Shown: positions 34,680 through 46,098 of the stretch, piece by piece
Layout: the number at the start of each line of letters is the position of its first letter
Numbering within the stretch: position 1 is the stretch's first letter
Assembly (NCBI RefSeq): GCF_002288925.2
Contig: NW_022098063.1
Span: forward strand, 2,039,424 to 2,103,423
Length of the DNA: 64,000 bases
From: Delphinapterus leucas
Lineage: Eukaryota > Chordata > Mammalia > Artiodactyla > Monodontidae
Reading direction: 5' to 3'
Notes under the pieces: generated by a model
What the model was told of the DNA's origin: nothing
Seen by the model: the letters and a program-made list of their open reading frames with translations, nothing else
Database searches by the model: none
Position numbers and translations under genes: made by a program

Positions 34680-35502
34680 ACTTTGTAAAAGGGTTTGATA
34701 ATATCGATTCCCCAGTGGGCTAAACAATTTAAGCCAAATTGTCAAGGCTTGCAATCAGTCCTCTGGGGAGAAACAATCAATAGCCCAGCTTCTACCTGCC
34801 AAACTGTAACTTCTGTTAACATGATGTGGTTCACAGAAAGGAGTGGAGTGAATAAGAGCAAACACACTTCATTCAACAGCGTAGGTTTTGCTTACATTAA
34901 GCTGCCAGCAAGTGTGTAAATAAAATAATATTTTTAATTCCTTTTTAATTTCCATCACTGATGTACAATTCCCTAGGTTCTTCTCCCCTCTAGAAAAGAA
35001 TAAATTGACTAGTGAGAGATTATCTTTTTTCCTAACAATCCATATTTTGGGCTCCTGTTCGCTAAATAAGATATGTACCATGAAGAATTCTTATCAACCA
35101 GTAAAGAGACTTTGAAAGGTATCAAATATTATATTTCAGGTATACTTCCATTTTTCCAAAGCAAAAAATTAATGTTAGAAATGATGTTTCTTAGAAAATC
35201 TCAACAAATATCTCTTTTATAGTTTACATGAGCCAAAATTTGGATACATAGGGACATTTAGCATATAGACATCCATGTGTTATATTCAATGTACTTGAAA
35301 TTAATTACTAGAGTTTAAACAAATATATAAATATATTTATTTACATTTTGCCTTAGAAATCTTGATATGTGATTTTTACTGACATATTCTTGGAAACTAT
35401 TCTTTTGTTTGTTTCAGTCTTACAGAAAGATTTCCTGAAGTCCTTAAGTATTCTTGTATGTGTCTGATATGAGTTTTAAGAAACTAGTATTAATATTTTT
35501 AT
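34680..35502. other. Unannotated sequence
   Basis: No gene or recognisable element. Open frames at 34695-34919 (+) and 34869-35081 (-) have no domain. Confidence 0.5.
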
Positions 35503-35560
35503 CTCTGCCACATGTAAATTCTTACTAACTTCAAAGGAAGCCATTTTACATGTGGAAGAG
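35503..35560. repeat. Inverted repeat with 16-bp arms
   Basis: CTCTGCCACATGTAAA (35503-35518) and TTTACATGTGGAAGAG (35545-35560) are reverse complements at 15 of 16 positions, with a 26-base spacer. The stem contains two CACATG/CATGTG E-box-like hexamers. No poly(A) or known MITE ends are seen. Confidence 0.9.
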
Positions 35561-35899
35561 ATAAGTAACTATATAGAGGGAGTGGAAATCAGCCCCCCAG
35601 AACTCAGACAAATGTTAACTTTCAAAGTTAATTCTGAACCACAAAAGCTAGTTCAGCCACTCATGGTATATCAAATATAGAGAAGAAAAATATCTGCATT
35701 AAATATATATCTTTTCTTCCTAGCTACAAGTGCTACATCTGCTAGAGATTGCCATTATAGCACCATATATAGGATTTATTCAACAATAGTACTAACCTCC
35801 ATGGAATTTTAATAACGAGTCCATTTTATCTCTCTTGTCAGGTAGCCTTCTTATTCAGCTTCTAGGTCCTTTCAAACTGACCCTTTTTAGCTCATTCTT
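35561..35899. other. Unannotated sequence
   Basis: No gene or recognisable element. Confidence 0.5.
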
Positions 35900-36300
35900 A
35901 TTTACTCAAAAAAATAGCTATTGAGTACCTACTCAGTAGTAGAGCAGTGCGTAGCACCTAAAGGGTCCTGAAGCAGCATTAGTTGAACAGTGAATGAATA
36001 AACAAAGAGAAAGCTTTTTACTTTGGGAGTGCTATTGGCAAGACAAAGATCAATTAGCTGGAAATCTAACCTGCAAGAGTTTACAGTCTGGCAGATTGGA
36101 TGTGATAAAAATGGATTTGCTCTAGATAGAAACCTCAGGAAGTTCCCAGAAGAGAGAGCTCACTTCTAGCTCTGGGGTTCAAAGAAGACTTCATGGAAGA
36201 TGCGGAATTTAAGATTAGCTTTGCTGTTGACAAGATTCAGGCTGTGTGGAGAGAGAATAAATAGAATCTTGTGCAATGAGAAGACCACAAACAAAACCAG
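35900..36300 (-). mobile_element. L2 LINE 3' region (antisense)
   Basis: Read on +: TATTGAGTACCTACTCAGTA, GTGAATGAATAAACAAAG, AAGAGTTTACAGTCTGGCAG and CAAAGAAGACTTCATGGAAGATGC reproduce the reverse complement of the L2 end, in order: 'attgagcgcctactatgtgcc', '...gagctcacagtctagtggg', '...ggaaggcttcctggaggagg'. Ancient and inactive. Confidence 0.75.
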
Positions 36301-36984
36301 GGAAGTCAGGAAGAATGGGAAAGAATCTCCAAATAAATGACTGTTTGGCCAGAACACAGGTTGGCCATGAGAATCAAGAGCAATAAAATAAAGGTAAATA
36401 TTTCTCTACAGATAAATAAGATTATGCCTTACATATTAAACTGAAGGGGTAGAATTTTATTGTGTAATCAACAGAGAACCACCAAAATTTGGGGGGTGGG
36501 GGTGGGGGACAGATGGAGAATGACAGAATAAGCTTCTACTGCTACGAGGTTTATATTTTAAGTAAATTGTGAAATATGAAAATTATTTCTTTTAAGGCAA
36601 CTCTCAGTTTGCTGCCATTTCCCATCGAGAGGCAAGATGAAAGAATAAAAGAAAAAAAACACCTTCAAGTCAAGTGAGCAGGCCTCTGATTTAATCTCAG
36701 TTCTGGGACATTGAATAAAATCACTCTGGACCCAATATAAACCTTTATAAATTAGGGGGTTAAGCACATGATCACCTAGATTCTTTCAATACTAATATAT
36801 TCTATTTTCAAAATCCTATCATTATTCTTAGCCTGTTGTCTGAAAACACCTTCTTGCTTTGACTCTGACATTTGTCAAAAGTGACTGTAGAAATTCTGAG
36901 ACTAATCCTGAAATATGCCAAGGTTAACTGGGAAACTTTAGGCTCCTTATATTTGCATTTTATTAAGTTCGTATTGACGGAGGG
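36301..36984. other. Unannotated sequence with a G-run cluster
   Basis: GGGGGGTGGGGGTGGGGG lies at 36491-36508. Otherwise no gene or recognisable element. Confidence 0.55.
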
Positions 36985-37190
36985 TTTTTTTTTTTTTTCC
37001 GGTATGCAGGCCTCTCACTGTTGTGGCCTCTCCCGTTGCGGAGCACAGGCTCCGGACGCACAGGCTCAGCGGCCATGGCTCACGGGCCCAGCCACTCCGC
37101 AGCTTGTGGGATCCTCCCAGACCGGGGCACGAACCTGTGTCCCCTGCATTGGCAGGCAGACTCTCAACCACTGCGCCACCAGGGAAGCCC
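36985..37190 (-). mobile_element. CHR-type SINE
   Basis: Poly(T) at 36985-36998, then the reverse-complement body, ending CCAGGGAAGCCC. The body carries several C-to-T-type changes at CpGs, so it is somewhat older than the 45.9-kb copy. The target-site duplication is unclear (AGGG / AGGAG flanks). Confidence 0.95.
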
Positions 37191-38949
37191 TAGGAGTTGT
37201 TTTTAACTGTCCTGAATGTCTGGTTACTTTGTACCATTTGGTACTGAATTTCTCACGTCAAGTTACAGAATTCTTGGAAATTAGTATGTAGACAAAAGGG
37301 CCCTTAGGAAGATACTTAATTTCATGTATTTCAGCAAGCCCACACATCAGTTTGTAGAACTGCTTCTTGACTTAGAATACTCATGACCTGAATCTTAAGG
37401 GCAATTCACCTAAAAATTGTCATTACTCTACAGTTCTCTTATATGCCTAATACCTACTTAAAGGCATCTTTATTATTGAAGAGTTTTAGAGAATCAAGAA
37501 ACCAGCGTCCTTTGCTTCGCTTACCCTCTTGATTGAGAAGTTATTGTCAGCGCTATTCAGATGCTTAAATTTCATTAAGAAACACCATATATTACATTTT
37601 TATCTTAATTTTCCCTTTCCTAACAGAATGATTAAAATGTCTTCTGACTGCAGACCTCAATAAGAGATTCAGCAATTTTATGTTATTTCCTTCTAATTTC
37701 AACTCATGGACATATGTTGAACATATCCTTTCATCTCTCAGGTCCTCTGTTTTCTAAACTGTGAAATGGGCATAGGGAGCTTGACTTCCCTCTAAGGTAC
37801 ATCCTGTGGAACTCACTAATTCATTACAATACATTAAACCTCACCTCCAAAATATAACACACCATAAAAATGCAAAATATTACTATTAAATATTCAGAGT
37901 GAGTTTTTTTCTCTGAATTTATTATCATGCTGCTCAAATGAATGCTAATAATGTAAACTCTGTGGGTAACAATTTCAATTATTCATGGGAATAACATCTA
38001 TAATGTGTTGCTGGTGGATATGCTGGGCAACATATTTTCACCTATTCTGTATGATGGCTTCTGACAAAACCTCCCTCTCCAGGTAATGGGAAATGAAATG
38101 CTTTAGGGAGCTATTTCTTTTAAAAACTCTTCATCTGATATACAACTGTATAGGAAAGTTTCTGCAATGTGTCAAACTCCTTGTCTTCAAGGAGGCCAAT
38201 TCACCTACATCAAACCTTCATATCCTCAATGAATGGGAAAGGCTGGAAGGCGAGAGGGTTATGCAGAGAAGGAAAAAGAAAGTGACATAAATCAAGAGAG
38301 AGAAGTCAAACATATCCTAACAGGGGTGAACACGGAAACTCATACAAAGGAAATGAAATATGCACCAAATTGACAATTTATTACTTCAGGAAAGAACCTT
38401 CTGCATTCCAAATGAGTTGAAACTAGGAATAAAAAACTGGCATTAGGAAGATGTCATACATCTTACATAAAAGTGAAGATGTTACAATAATCAAAATGAA
38501 GTGAAAAATAGAAAAATGATAAAAAATAAATGAGTAAATATGCCTATAAATACAAACTTCCTATACTGGGAAAATTATTTGTGAAATTCTTCATAATTTA
38601 GTGTTTCCTAGATAAGCATTGTTGATTATATGTGTAAAAACATACCAGAGGCACATTTTTGGCAAATATATTTCACTGGGCACAGAGATCCTTATTTGTA
38701 GAGTGATCCCAGGTTTCTATTGTGAAATGCTTGGAAGGCCCTGAGTAAGACAATCAATCCCATACTTTGGTGACAGATCCAAGAAGTCAAAAATGTTGGC
38801 TGCTCAAAGTATTTCCTTAAGGCTCACCATTAGGAAGACACTTTTAATTGAACTCCAATTTTAATACCATTCCTTTGAGTAAAGACAGAGTTATTGCCTC
38901 CAAAACCCACTGTTCTTTCACATACTGCTATTAAGAGGCACCTAAAAAA
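37191..38949. other. Mostly unannotated; MIR relic at about 37,730-37,830
   Basis: CTCAGGTCCTCTGTTTTCTAAACTGTGAAATGGGCATAGG matches the MIR core 'cctcagtttcctcatctgtaaaatggg' on +. The remainder has no gene or recognisable element. The 65-codon frame at 38093-38290 has no domain. Confidence 0.5.
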
Positions 38950-39260
38950 GTGATTACCCAGACTGATCCAGTGATTTTATTTCTTAGAATTTTTGAAAAA
39001 AATTTTTATGTAACAAGCTGTTTATAGAAAGATTATTTATCATGGTAAATTCAGGAAATATTCTTAAGGGTTCAATAATAGCTAATGAGGATATTATGCA
39101 ACTATAAATTCAACAACTATGAGACCATGAAGAACTATTGCAAGTAATAATTTAAAAAATTGGAAATAATAGGTAGCTGTATACACATACTTTTAAAATC
39201 TATATACATTCAAACATTATAAGAAAAATGAAAAAGTAAAATTAGATTCTGTTTAGAAAT
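38950..39260 (+). mobile_element. Diverged L1 ORF2 3'-end fragment
   Basis: GATCCAGTGATTTTATTTCTTAGAATTT, then AGCTGTTTATAGAAAGATTATTTATC, then GATATTATGCAACTATAAATTC follow the L1M order: 'cagcaattctatttctaggaat', 'attgcagcattatttataa' and 'atactatgcagccattaaa'. Heavily decayed. Confidence 0.55.
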
Positions 39261-39424
39261 GTGTAAAACTATGAATAAATTTCAGCTTCTGTGATGTTTT
39301 AGTTTCACAGGAAAGAAAACTAAGGCATTAAGGATCTATTTAACCCATTAGTACACTGGGGTAAATAAATTTTTATTAGTCAAGATAGATGTGTTTGACT
39401 GCAGAGTAGAAAAAATAGAAAAGC

Positions 39425-39645
39425 TAATTATATATTGAGCACCTACTGTGTGCCAGACACAAAAGTGATTTAAACTTATATCTCATTTAACTTTCACAAC
39501 AAGCTTAAAAGATAGTTGCTAGTCTTCTCCCTTATATATAAGAAAGTTAACAATAAAAGACCCAAAAACAACTTGTTTAATGTCCCAGAACTGGCAGAAT
39601 AGAGATTCAAATTAAAGCCTGTCTGACTCATGTATTTTCCACACC
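39425..39645 (-). mobile_element. MIR SINE (antisense)
   Basis: Read on +: TATTGAGCACCTACTGTGTGCCAGACAC, ATCTCATTTAACTTTCACAACAAG, AATGTCCCAGAACTGGCAGA and GATTCAAATTAAAGCCTGTCTGACTC follow the full reverse complement of MIR. This is a clear, nearly full-length copy. Confidence 0.85.
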
Positions 39646-40821
39646 ATCCACATTTTCTCCTTCCAGATATTTGGGAATGCCTGTGAAGTGTAATTTTAGT
39701 TGGGATCTGCAGAAGAATTCTGGCCAGATGATCCACTGAAGAGCAAGATGAGACATGGCACCACCATATCTTGGAAGGGAAAGAGATGGTGGAAAGAGGT
39801 GATGCCGAAGGTACATTTTTACTAACTCAGAATCATATTTCTAACCAGGATTTCACATCTTTCATCTGTTGACACTTTGAGATAAAATACCCAATATTAT
39901 ACAAAATCAAAGTAGATATTTTAATTCACAAGTAGCTTGATTCATCTGGGACCACTCTTCTCTCCTGGGAAGAAAAGTGCATGAAGTTCAAAATAACTAT
40001 ACTAGCTGGTGCCCCAAAGAGTACCTTCTTGACCTAACACCTGCTGCTTTTTAGGACTGATTACTTGGCAATAAAAGAGAGTGTAGGAAATCAAAAAGGG
40101 GACAAAATGAAGTTGTATGAGGCAGGAATATAGTCTTTAAAAGTGAGGGTTTACAGATATTTAGGACCCCACATTATACAATTATAAAACATTTCCAGAG
40201 AGTTAGAATAAACCCATTAAAAATTCTCCTCATTGAAAAATCTTAGGTACATTGGCACCATTAAATCCCCTTTCCTGAGCTCCCTGGAAATGGGAACCTT
40301 CACTTTCCCTGAGTATAAGAAAGAGAGAAGGAGAAAAATGGAAATAAGTGAAAAGGGTTGCAACACTGAGAGTCATCAGTATGAGCCAAAAGGCTCCCTG
40401 GTGAGAGAGGATAGGTAGTTGATGTGATGAGACACATATGTGAGTCAGACCATCCAGGGGTCATCTGCCTACACTGGTCATGTCTGAGACATCTGTTCAC
40501 CAGACTGGTGCTATCCCCAGATCTAGCATTTTCTGGAGACACGGGAGTGCAGGGATCTTGGTACCTAGGGATAGATTTCTCTAGTTATAGTAAACAGGTA
40601 TGGCTTTAATCTTGCCATCAATCAAGGCAAGACTTTAGAGCTCCATCAACCCCCTCAGAGGCTTTTGAGTGTTTCCTTATCTCACTGTTTCTGCACGGTG
40701 CCCTTCAAGCAGCACTATGGAGTAAGGTTGGATGAATGAAAATGTATCTAATTACATCACCAATAAAAGCAATAAAAGCAGCAGAGTTACATGGGTATAC
40801 ATACAGAGATAAACATGTCTT
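39646..40821. other. Unannotated sequence
   Basis: No gene or recognisable transposon. Overlapping open frames at 39494-39816, 40233-40418 and 40300-40609 lie on both strands and have no domain. Confidence 0.5.
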
Positions 40822-40844
40822 AAAAAGATATAAATATAAATGGA

Positions 40845-41970
40845 AAACATTGGCAGAACACTCTCTGACATAAATCACAGCAAGATCTTGTTTGATCCAC
40901 ATCCTAGGGTAATGAAAATAAAAACAAAAATAAACAAATGGGACCTAATTAACCTTAAAAAGCTTTTCCACAGCAAAGGAAACCATAAACAAAACAAAAA
41001 GACAACCCACAGAATGGGAGAAAATATTTGCAAACAAATCAACTGACAAGGGATTAATCTCCAAAATATACAAACAGCACACACAGCTCAATATAAAAAA
41101 AAACCAAATAACCCAATCAAAAAATGGGTGGAAGGTCTAAATAGACATTTCTCTGAAGAAGATATAGAGATGGGCAAGAGGCACATGAAAAGATGCTCAA
41201 CATCACTATTAGAGAAATATAAATCAAAACTACAATGAGGTATCACCTCACACCAGTTAGAATGGCCCTCATCAAAAAATCTACAAACAATAAATGCTGG
41301 AGAGGCTGTGGAGAAAAGGGAACCCCCCTACACTGGGTTGGTGGGAATGTAAATTGGTACAACCATTATGGAGAACAGTATGGAGGCTCCTTAAAAAACT
41401 AAAAGTAGAGCTAACATATGATCCAGCAATCCCACTCCTGGGCATATATCCAGAGACAACCATAATTTGAAAAGACACATGCACCCCAATGTTCACTGCA
41501 GCACTACTTACAATAGCCAGGACATGGAAGCAACCTAAATGTTCAATGACAGAGGAATGGATAAAGAAGATGCGGTACATATATATAAAAGAATATTACT
41601 CCACCATAAAAAAGAATGAAATAATGCCATTTGCAGCAACATGGATGGACCTAGAGATTGTCATACTGAGTGAAGTAAGTCAGACAGAGAAAGACAAATA
41701 TCATATGATATCGCTTATATGTGGAATCTAAAAAATGGTACAAATGAACTTATTTACAAAACAGAAATAGTGTCACAGATGTAAAAAACAAACTTATGGT
41801 TACCAGTGGGGAGAAGGGGGTGATAAATTGGGAGACTGGGTTTTACATATACACACTACTATATATAAAATAGATAACTTATAAGGACCTACTGTATAGC
41901 ACAGGGAACTCTACTCAATATTCTGTAATAACCTATATGGGAAAATAACCTGAAAAAGAATAGATATGTA

Positions 41971-42051
<81 letters not shown>

Positions 42052-42120
42052 ATCAGTTTGCTGTACACTTGAAACTAACACAATGTTGTAAATCAACTAT
42101 ACTGCAATAAAAATTTTTTT
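40845..42120 (+). mobile_element. Young 5'-truncated LINE-1
   Basis: It begins AAACATTGGCAGAACACTCTCTGAC within ORF2 and runs through the ORF2 C-terminus (last open segment 41489-41731, ending TAA) into a 3' UTR of the 'aacttatttacaaaacagaaatag' lineage and an A-rich tail. It keeps TGG at 41526-41528 where the 9.2-kb copy has a stop. Upstream frames are broken, for example by TGA at about 41468. The flanks AAAAAGATATAAATATAAATGGA (from 40822) and AAAAAGATAAAAAATATATAAATGGA (42121-42146) are a near-match target-site duplication in AT-rich DNA. Length is close to that of the 9.2-kb copy. Confidence 0.94.
41965..42051. repeat. (TG)n-(TA)n-(TG)n-(TA)n compound microsatellite in L1 3' UTR
   Basis: TGTATGTGTGTGTG, then about 36 bases of TATATA, then about 20 of TGTGTG, then TATATA again. 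The equivalent spot in the 6.4-kb and 59-kb copies is a short ATACATGCATATGTAT or ATATATGTACCTGTAT, so this array has expanded within this insertion. Confidence 0.95.
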
Positions 42121-42146
42121 AAAAAGATAAAAAATATATAAATGGA

Positions 42147-42663
42147 ATTAGTGGCTAAAAGTAAAATAATGTTTTAATTCCACTAATCAAGTCCTTATTT
42201 ATGTTTCTCCTTTGGAGGATATGGACATTTAAATCTTGCAAATACCCTATACCTTAATTTTAATTATTAGTATCTTAATATGTTGCTCAGTTTTGTATCA
42301 ATAAGGCAAGATTTTAAAAAAGAACTTGTGAAATTCAGGTATTACATGAATGTCTCAGGGGTGATAATGAAATAGGACATCTTAATTAGCAAGTATTTTT
42401 AACTGGGACAAGAGGATAATTAATCATTAGTATTCATCTTCCCTTCTTGTACAACCTGGTTAAATTTTAGCCAAGATGCATATACATACAGGTAACATGG
42501 CTTTGAGCTATTGTTTAAAAAACACTATATAACTGCAAACATTCTAGTTTAGCCTCTAATAGATTGTTTTTAAACTTCGCCAACTTCCTTCACAGTCTAA
42601 ACCTTGATCTGATTTCATGGACAATTGTATAGTTTCCTTCAGAGAAAGTGTGATTTGCATATA
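42147..42663. other. Unannotated sequence
   Basis: No gene or recognisable element. Confidence 0.5.
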
Positions 42664-42735
42664 TCTACTTTGCTTTTCTTTGTTGATTTAATTCAAATTT
42701 CTACTTTGCTTTTCTTTGTTCGTTTAATTCTGCTC
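42664..42735. repeat. 36-bp tandem duplication, two copies
   Basis: TCTACTTTGCTTTTCTTTGTT starts at 42664 and again at 42700. The downstream halves (GATTTAATTCAAAT and CGTTTAATTCTGCTC) differ at several positions, so this duplication is older than the one at 2.1 kb. Confidence 0.9.
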
Positions 42736-44329
42736 ATCAAATCCTAAGATTGAAATGACTTGATTTTTCATTGTGTAGAAAATGCTAGTCACTCTTATTG
42801 AATGAGTTATTTAAAGCAAAAGATGAAGTTCAAAACTTCAGAAAGATGGCCCATTAAAAAGGAAAGGAGAAACTAGTTTGTGATGGGAAGAAATGTGCTT
42901 GTTGCAATAAAATTTAATTGTTTGTGCAAAGGAGATATTAATGAAGTTGAATTAGTTCAAAATTCTTTTTTTTTAAATGCTATATGTTTCAAATTATTGA
43001 TAATGTGATAAGGATCATATCTACCTGAATTCATCATATTAAGTTAATTAATTTTATTAGAAATTTGAATTTCTATGCTCAATATAGTTATTCTTGATCT
43101 TTAAAAAGTAGGCTTGAGTTGAAATTTTCTATGAATGACTTCTTTCTTTGCCTGTGTTTTTAGCATATGGATAAAATATATCTACTGATTGACAAAAAGA
43201 GTTGCATCACTGGGGAGTTAGAAAATACTAGTAGCTCAGCATTACTTCTCAGAAAGAATATTAGAGGAGATGCAGTTATCTGAGTACAGAGTTTAGCCAA
43301 CCATACATACGTTGTGTGTGCGTATGTGTATGTACATCTATCTATCTACCCATCAATCAATCGGCCAATCAATCATTTATTAGGATATTAGCCTGCTTTT
43401 CCTGAGAGCCATCCCTATCTCTTCAGAGTGGAACATAACATGGTAGGGGACACTAAAGCAGTAATGGACTCAGTAAAGCTAACGTCTTTTTCATTACCTG
43501 TTTCTTTTAACAATTGGAGGTCTCAGTTCTTCTGTTCTTTCTCACTTATGCCTTTTTGTCCTCTGGGACATAGATGTGTTAAAACTAAGGAGATGATGTA
43601 ATTTATCTTTCAACTTGGGACAAGGACACATTTGAGAGTGAAAGGAGACACCTTTAATTACACAACTGGGCAAATGGCATAAACCAGGAGAGTCCCAGGA
43701 AAATAGGGATCTATGGTCACCCTGTCAAAGACACATTTAAAATCCAACTGCATCCAACTGTCAGTTTACTTTTATTCATGAATCTTATGACTTTTTTGTA
43801 TGTTTATGGCAGTTTCCAATTTGAAAGATTAGCTGACTTTATGTTTACTTCAGGACAGCCAGCCAATATGGCCCCTAGATTTATAAGTGTTGGCTCTGAG
43901 CTCACAGATGTCTTGTTTGGTAATAATAAGAAATATTTATGACTTTTTCTGTCAAATGTGGCACGTTATTACCTGTAAATTGCCAGATGCATTGTTTAAA
44001 GTTTCCAGATGGATCAGTGTTCAGCTGCTGTTACTATAATTTCATGGTGTGTGCTCTGTCCTATCATTGTTGAGAAATATTCTCTTCCACGTGGCAATTT
44101 CTTTTCTCATTCCCAAATTACCGTAACATTTTAAGCAAGCCAATGAATAGTTTATTATAAAAGTACCATTGTGATACTAAAAAAACTAAGTGAAGAAAAC
44201 GTCCCCCCATACATTTACCATTGGACCCGTTTCTACCCTAAGAACTAAATGAGCTGGATCAAAAGTTGATGTTAAAAAACATGTTTTGTCCTATTAATCC
44301 TTACCACTATGAGGCAAAGCAAAAATTGC
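42736..44329. other. Unannotated sequence with a short tetranucleotide cluster
   Basis: Around 43311-43382 there are TGTGTGCGTATGTG, ATCTATCTATCTACC and CAATCAATCGGCCAATCAATC runs. No gene or recognisable transposon elsewhere in this stretch. Confidence 0.5.
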
Positions 44330-44690
44330 ACACTGAAGTTGAATGCCATGACTTTTGGCTGGTTCCTTCTCAGTTTTCAGGTCTCCACTCAAGTAGCATC
44401 TCATCAGAGGTACTTTCCTTAAGCAAACTCTCTGACATGGTTTCTCCCATTTAATCTCAGAAAACTTACATCACTATTTAATTTTAAATATAAAATTCTT
44501 CGAGTTCCATTATCATTGATTTAGTTTAATTGTATATCATTTCCTAAAATAGTTTAAGACTCACTGAAGCCAGGGAATGGGGAGTAGAGGCTGGGGCCTT
44601 ATTTGTTTAGTTCATGAAATTTAGTAGGAGATCAATATGTGTGAAATAAGCAACTAAGTGATTGGATGACTAAATGAATGTGCTCTTTTC
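44330..44690 (+). mobile_element. L2 LINE 3' region
   Basis: In order: CAGGTCTCCACTCAAGTAGC, CATCTCATCAGAGGTACTTTCCTTAAG, TTTAATTGTATATCATTTCC, ACTCACTGAAGCCAGGGAATGG and TAGTAGGAGATCAATATGTGTG. These follow the L2 end ('actcaaatgtcacctcctccgggaagccttcc ... gagggcaggga ... tagtaggcgctcaataaa'). The 62-codon frame at 44266-44454 is part of this relic. Confidence 0.75.
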
Positions 44691-45689
44691 AGAAGTACAG
44701 GGACTTGCTTATTTGAAGAGATATTTCACTTTCCAATGTGATGGGAGTACCATAAGAACTTTACACAGGTATTATTCCCCTTTGATTCTTTCCTTCCCCT
44801 TTTAGTTCCATTAAATATATTATTCAGACAATAAAATTCTGAAAGATGGGGCTTTCAGAGATGTAATCAGGGCTACCTCTCAAATATTCAGGGACTGTAG
44901 AAGCCAGACATAAGAATGGCAGCCATTCCCATGATTCACTTGGAAGGGAATCTGCTGCTACTGTTGACCCAGGCTCCTGACCACAGTTGATTGGAGAGGA
45001 GTATCACACAGCTCAAAAAGAAATTCACGTATAGGTTTGCCAGTGGCCTTCACTGTCATGTAATGGTGAAATACCAAATAGGGAAGGTGGATTAAATGGA
45101 AAACTCAGAAGAAATGGTTGACTTGGTTTAAATGGAGAGTAAACAGGACAAGCCAAGTGATAATGATAGGAACATATGAAAAGCAATGACTTTCTGCTGC
45201 TGAGAAGTTAACAAAATAATCCCTTCAGCAAAACATCCAAGGGTACTTGGAACCTATCTTGAAGCATGGTTTTCCTGCAGCTCCTGCTCTTTCTCAGAGG
45301 CCCAGGTGTTTGTTTTTCACTAGGTGTCTCAAAGGCTTGACCGACCCATGTGGTTCTGATGTGTTCTTACCATAAACTTTCTATTGTTGGAATAACCTGA
45401 ATGAGCTCATTTCTCATAAAGAGATGAGCACTGTATAATCCCATGTAATATAAAATCTCCTCCCCAAATTATATTTGACTTAAAATTATCTCTGTAGCTT
45501 GCATGAGAAAAAAATGACCTGTTAGACATTATGGGAAATCACAACATTCTAAATAAAGTTTTGATATATTATTATCAGGATGGCTGGAAAGGTACTACCC
45601 AATCCAGACTTCATTTTGGGGAAGCAGGAAGGTGAAATGTCACTTCCCATATTCAGCCAATGAACCAAAGACAGCAGTTTCCAATGTCC
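44691..45689. other. Unannotated sequence
   Basis: No gene or recognisable element. Confidence 0.5.
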
Positions 45690-45825
45690 CTCTTACTTCC
45701 TCTTCTGTTTTCTTTATTCCTTTCGCCTCCTCTCCCTCTTCTTCCCATTCTTCTGATATTTGTTTTTGATCTTCTTTTCTTCCTCCTTCTCCCCTCCTCT
45801 CTCTCTAGCTCTCCCTTTCTGATTC
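45690..45825. repeat. Pyrimidine-rich tract
   Basis: Mostly C and T with few interruptions (TCCTTTCGCCTCCTCTCCC; TTCTTCCTCCTTCTCCCCTCC; CTCTCTCTCTAGCTCTCCC). The complementary strand is polypurine. Could form triplex DNA in its longer pure runs. Confidence 0.85.
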
Positions 45826-45877
45826 TACCTTATTAGAGTGCTGTTACTATTTTTCCAGTCAAAAGTATAAGTGATCA

Positions 45878-46081
45878 GGGCTTCCCTGGTGGCGCAGTGG
45901 TTGAGAGTCCGCCTGCCGACGCAGGGGACACGGGTTCGTGCCCCGGTCCGGGAAGATCCCACATGCCGCGGAGCGGCTGGGCCCGTGAGCCATGGCCGCT
46001 GAGCCTGCGCGTCTGGAGCCTGTGCTCCGCAATGGGAGAGGCCACAACAGTGAGAGGCCCGCATAACGCAAAAAAAAAAAA
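45878..46081 (+). mobile_element. CHR-type SINE, very clean copy
   Basis: The best-preserved copy here: CpGs are largely intact in the head and body (for example GCCGACGCAGG, CCGGTCCGGG, GCCGCGGAGCGG). The 17-bp target-site duplication AAAAGTATAAGTGATCA is perfect (45861-45877 and 46082-46098). Tail of about 12 A. These features indicate a recent insertion that may be lineage-specific or polymorphic. Its A and B boxes for RNA polymerase III are intact. Confidence 0.98.
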
Positions 46082-46098
46082 AAAAGTATAAGTGATCA

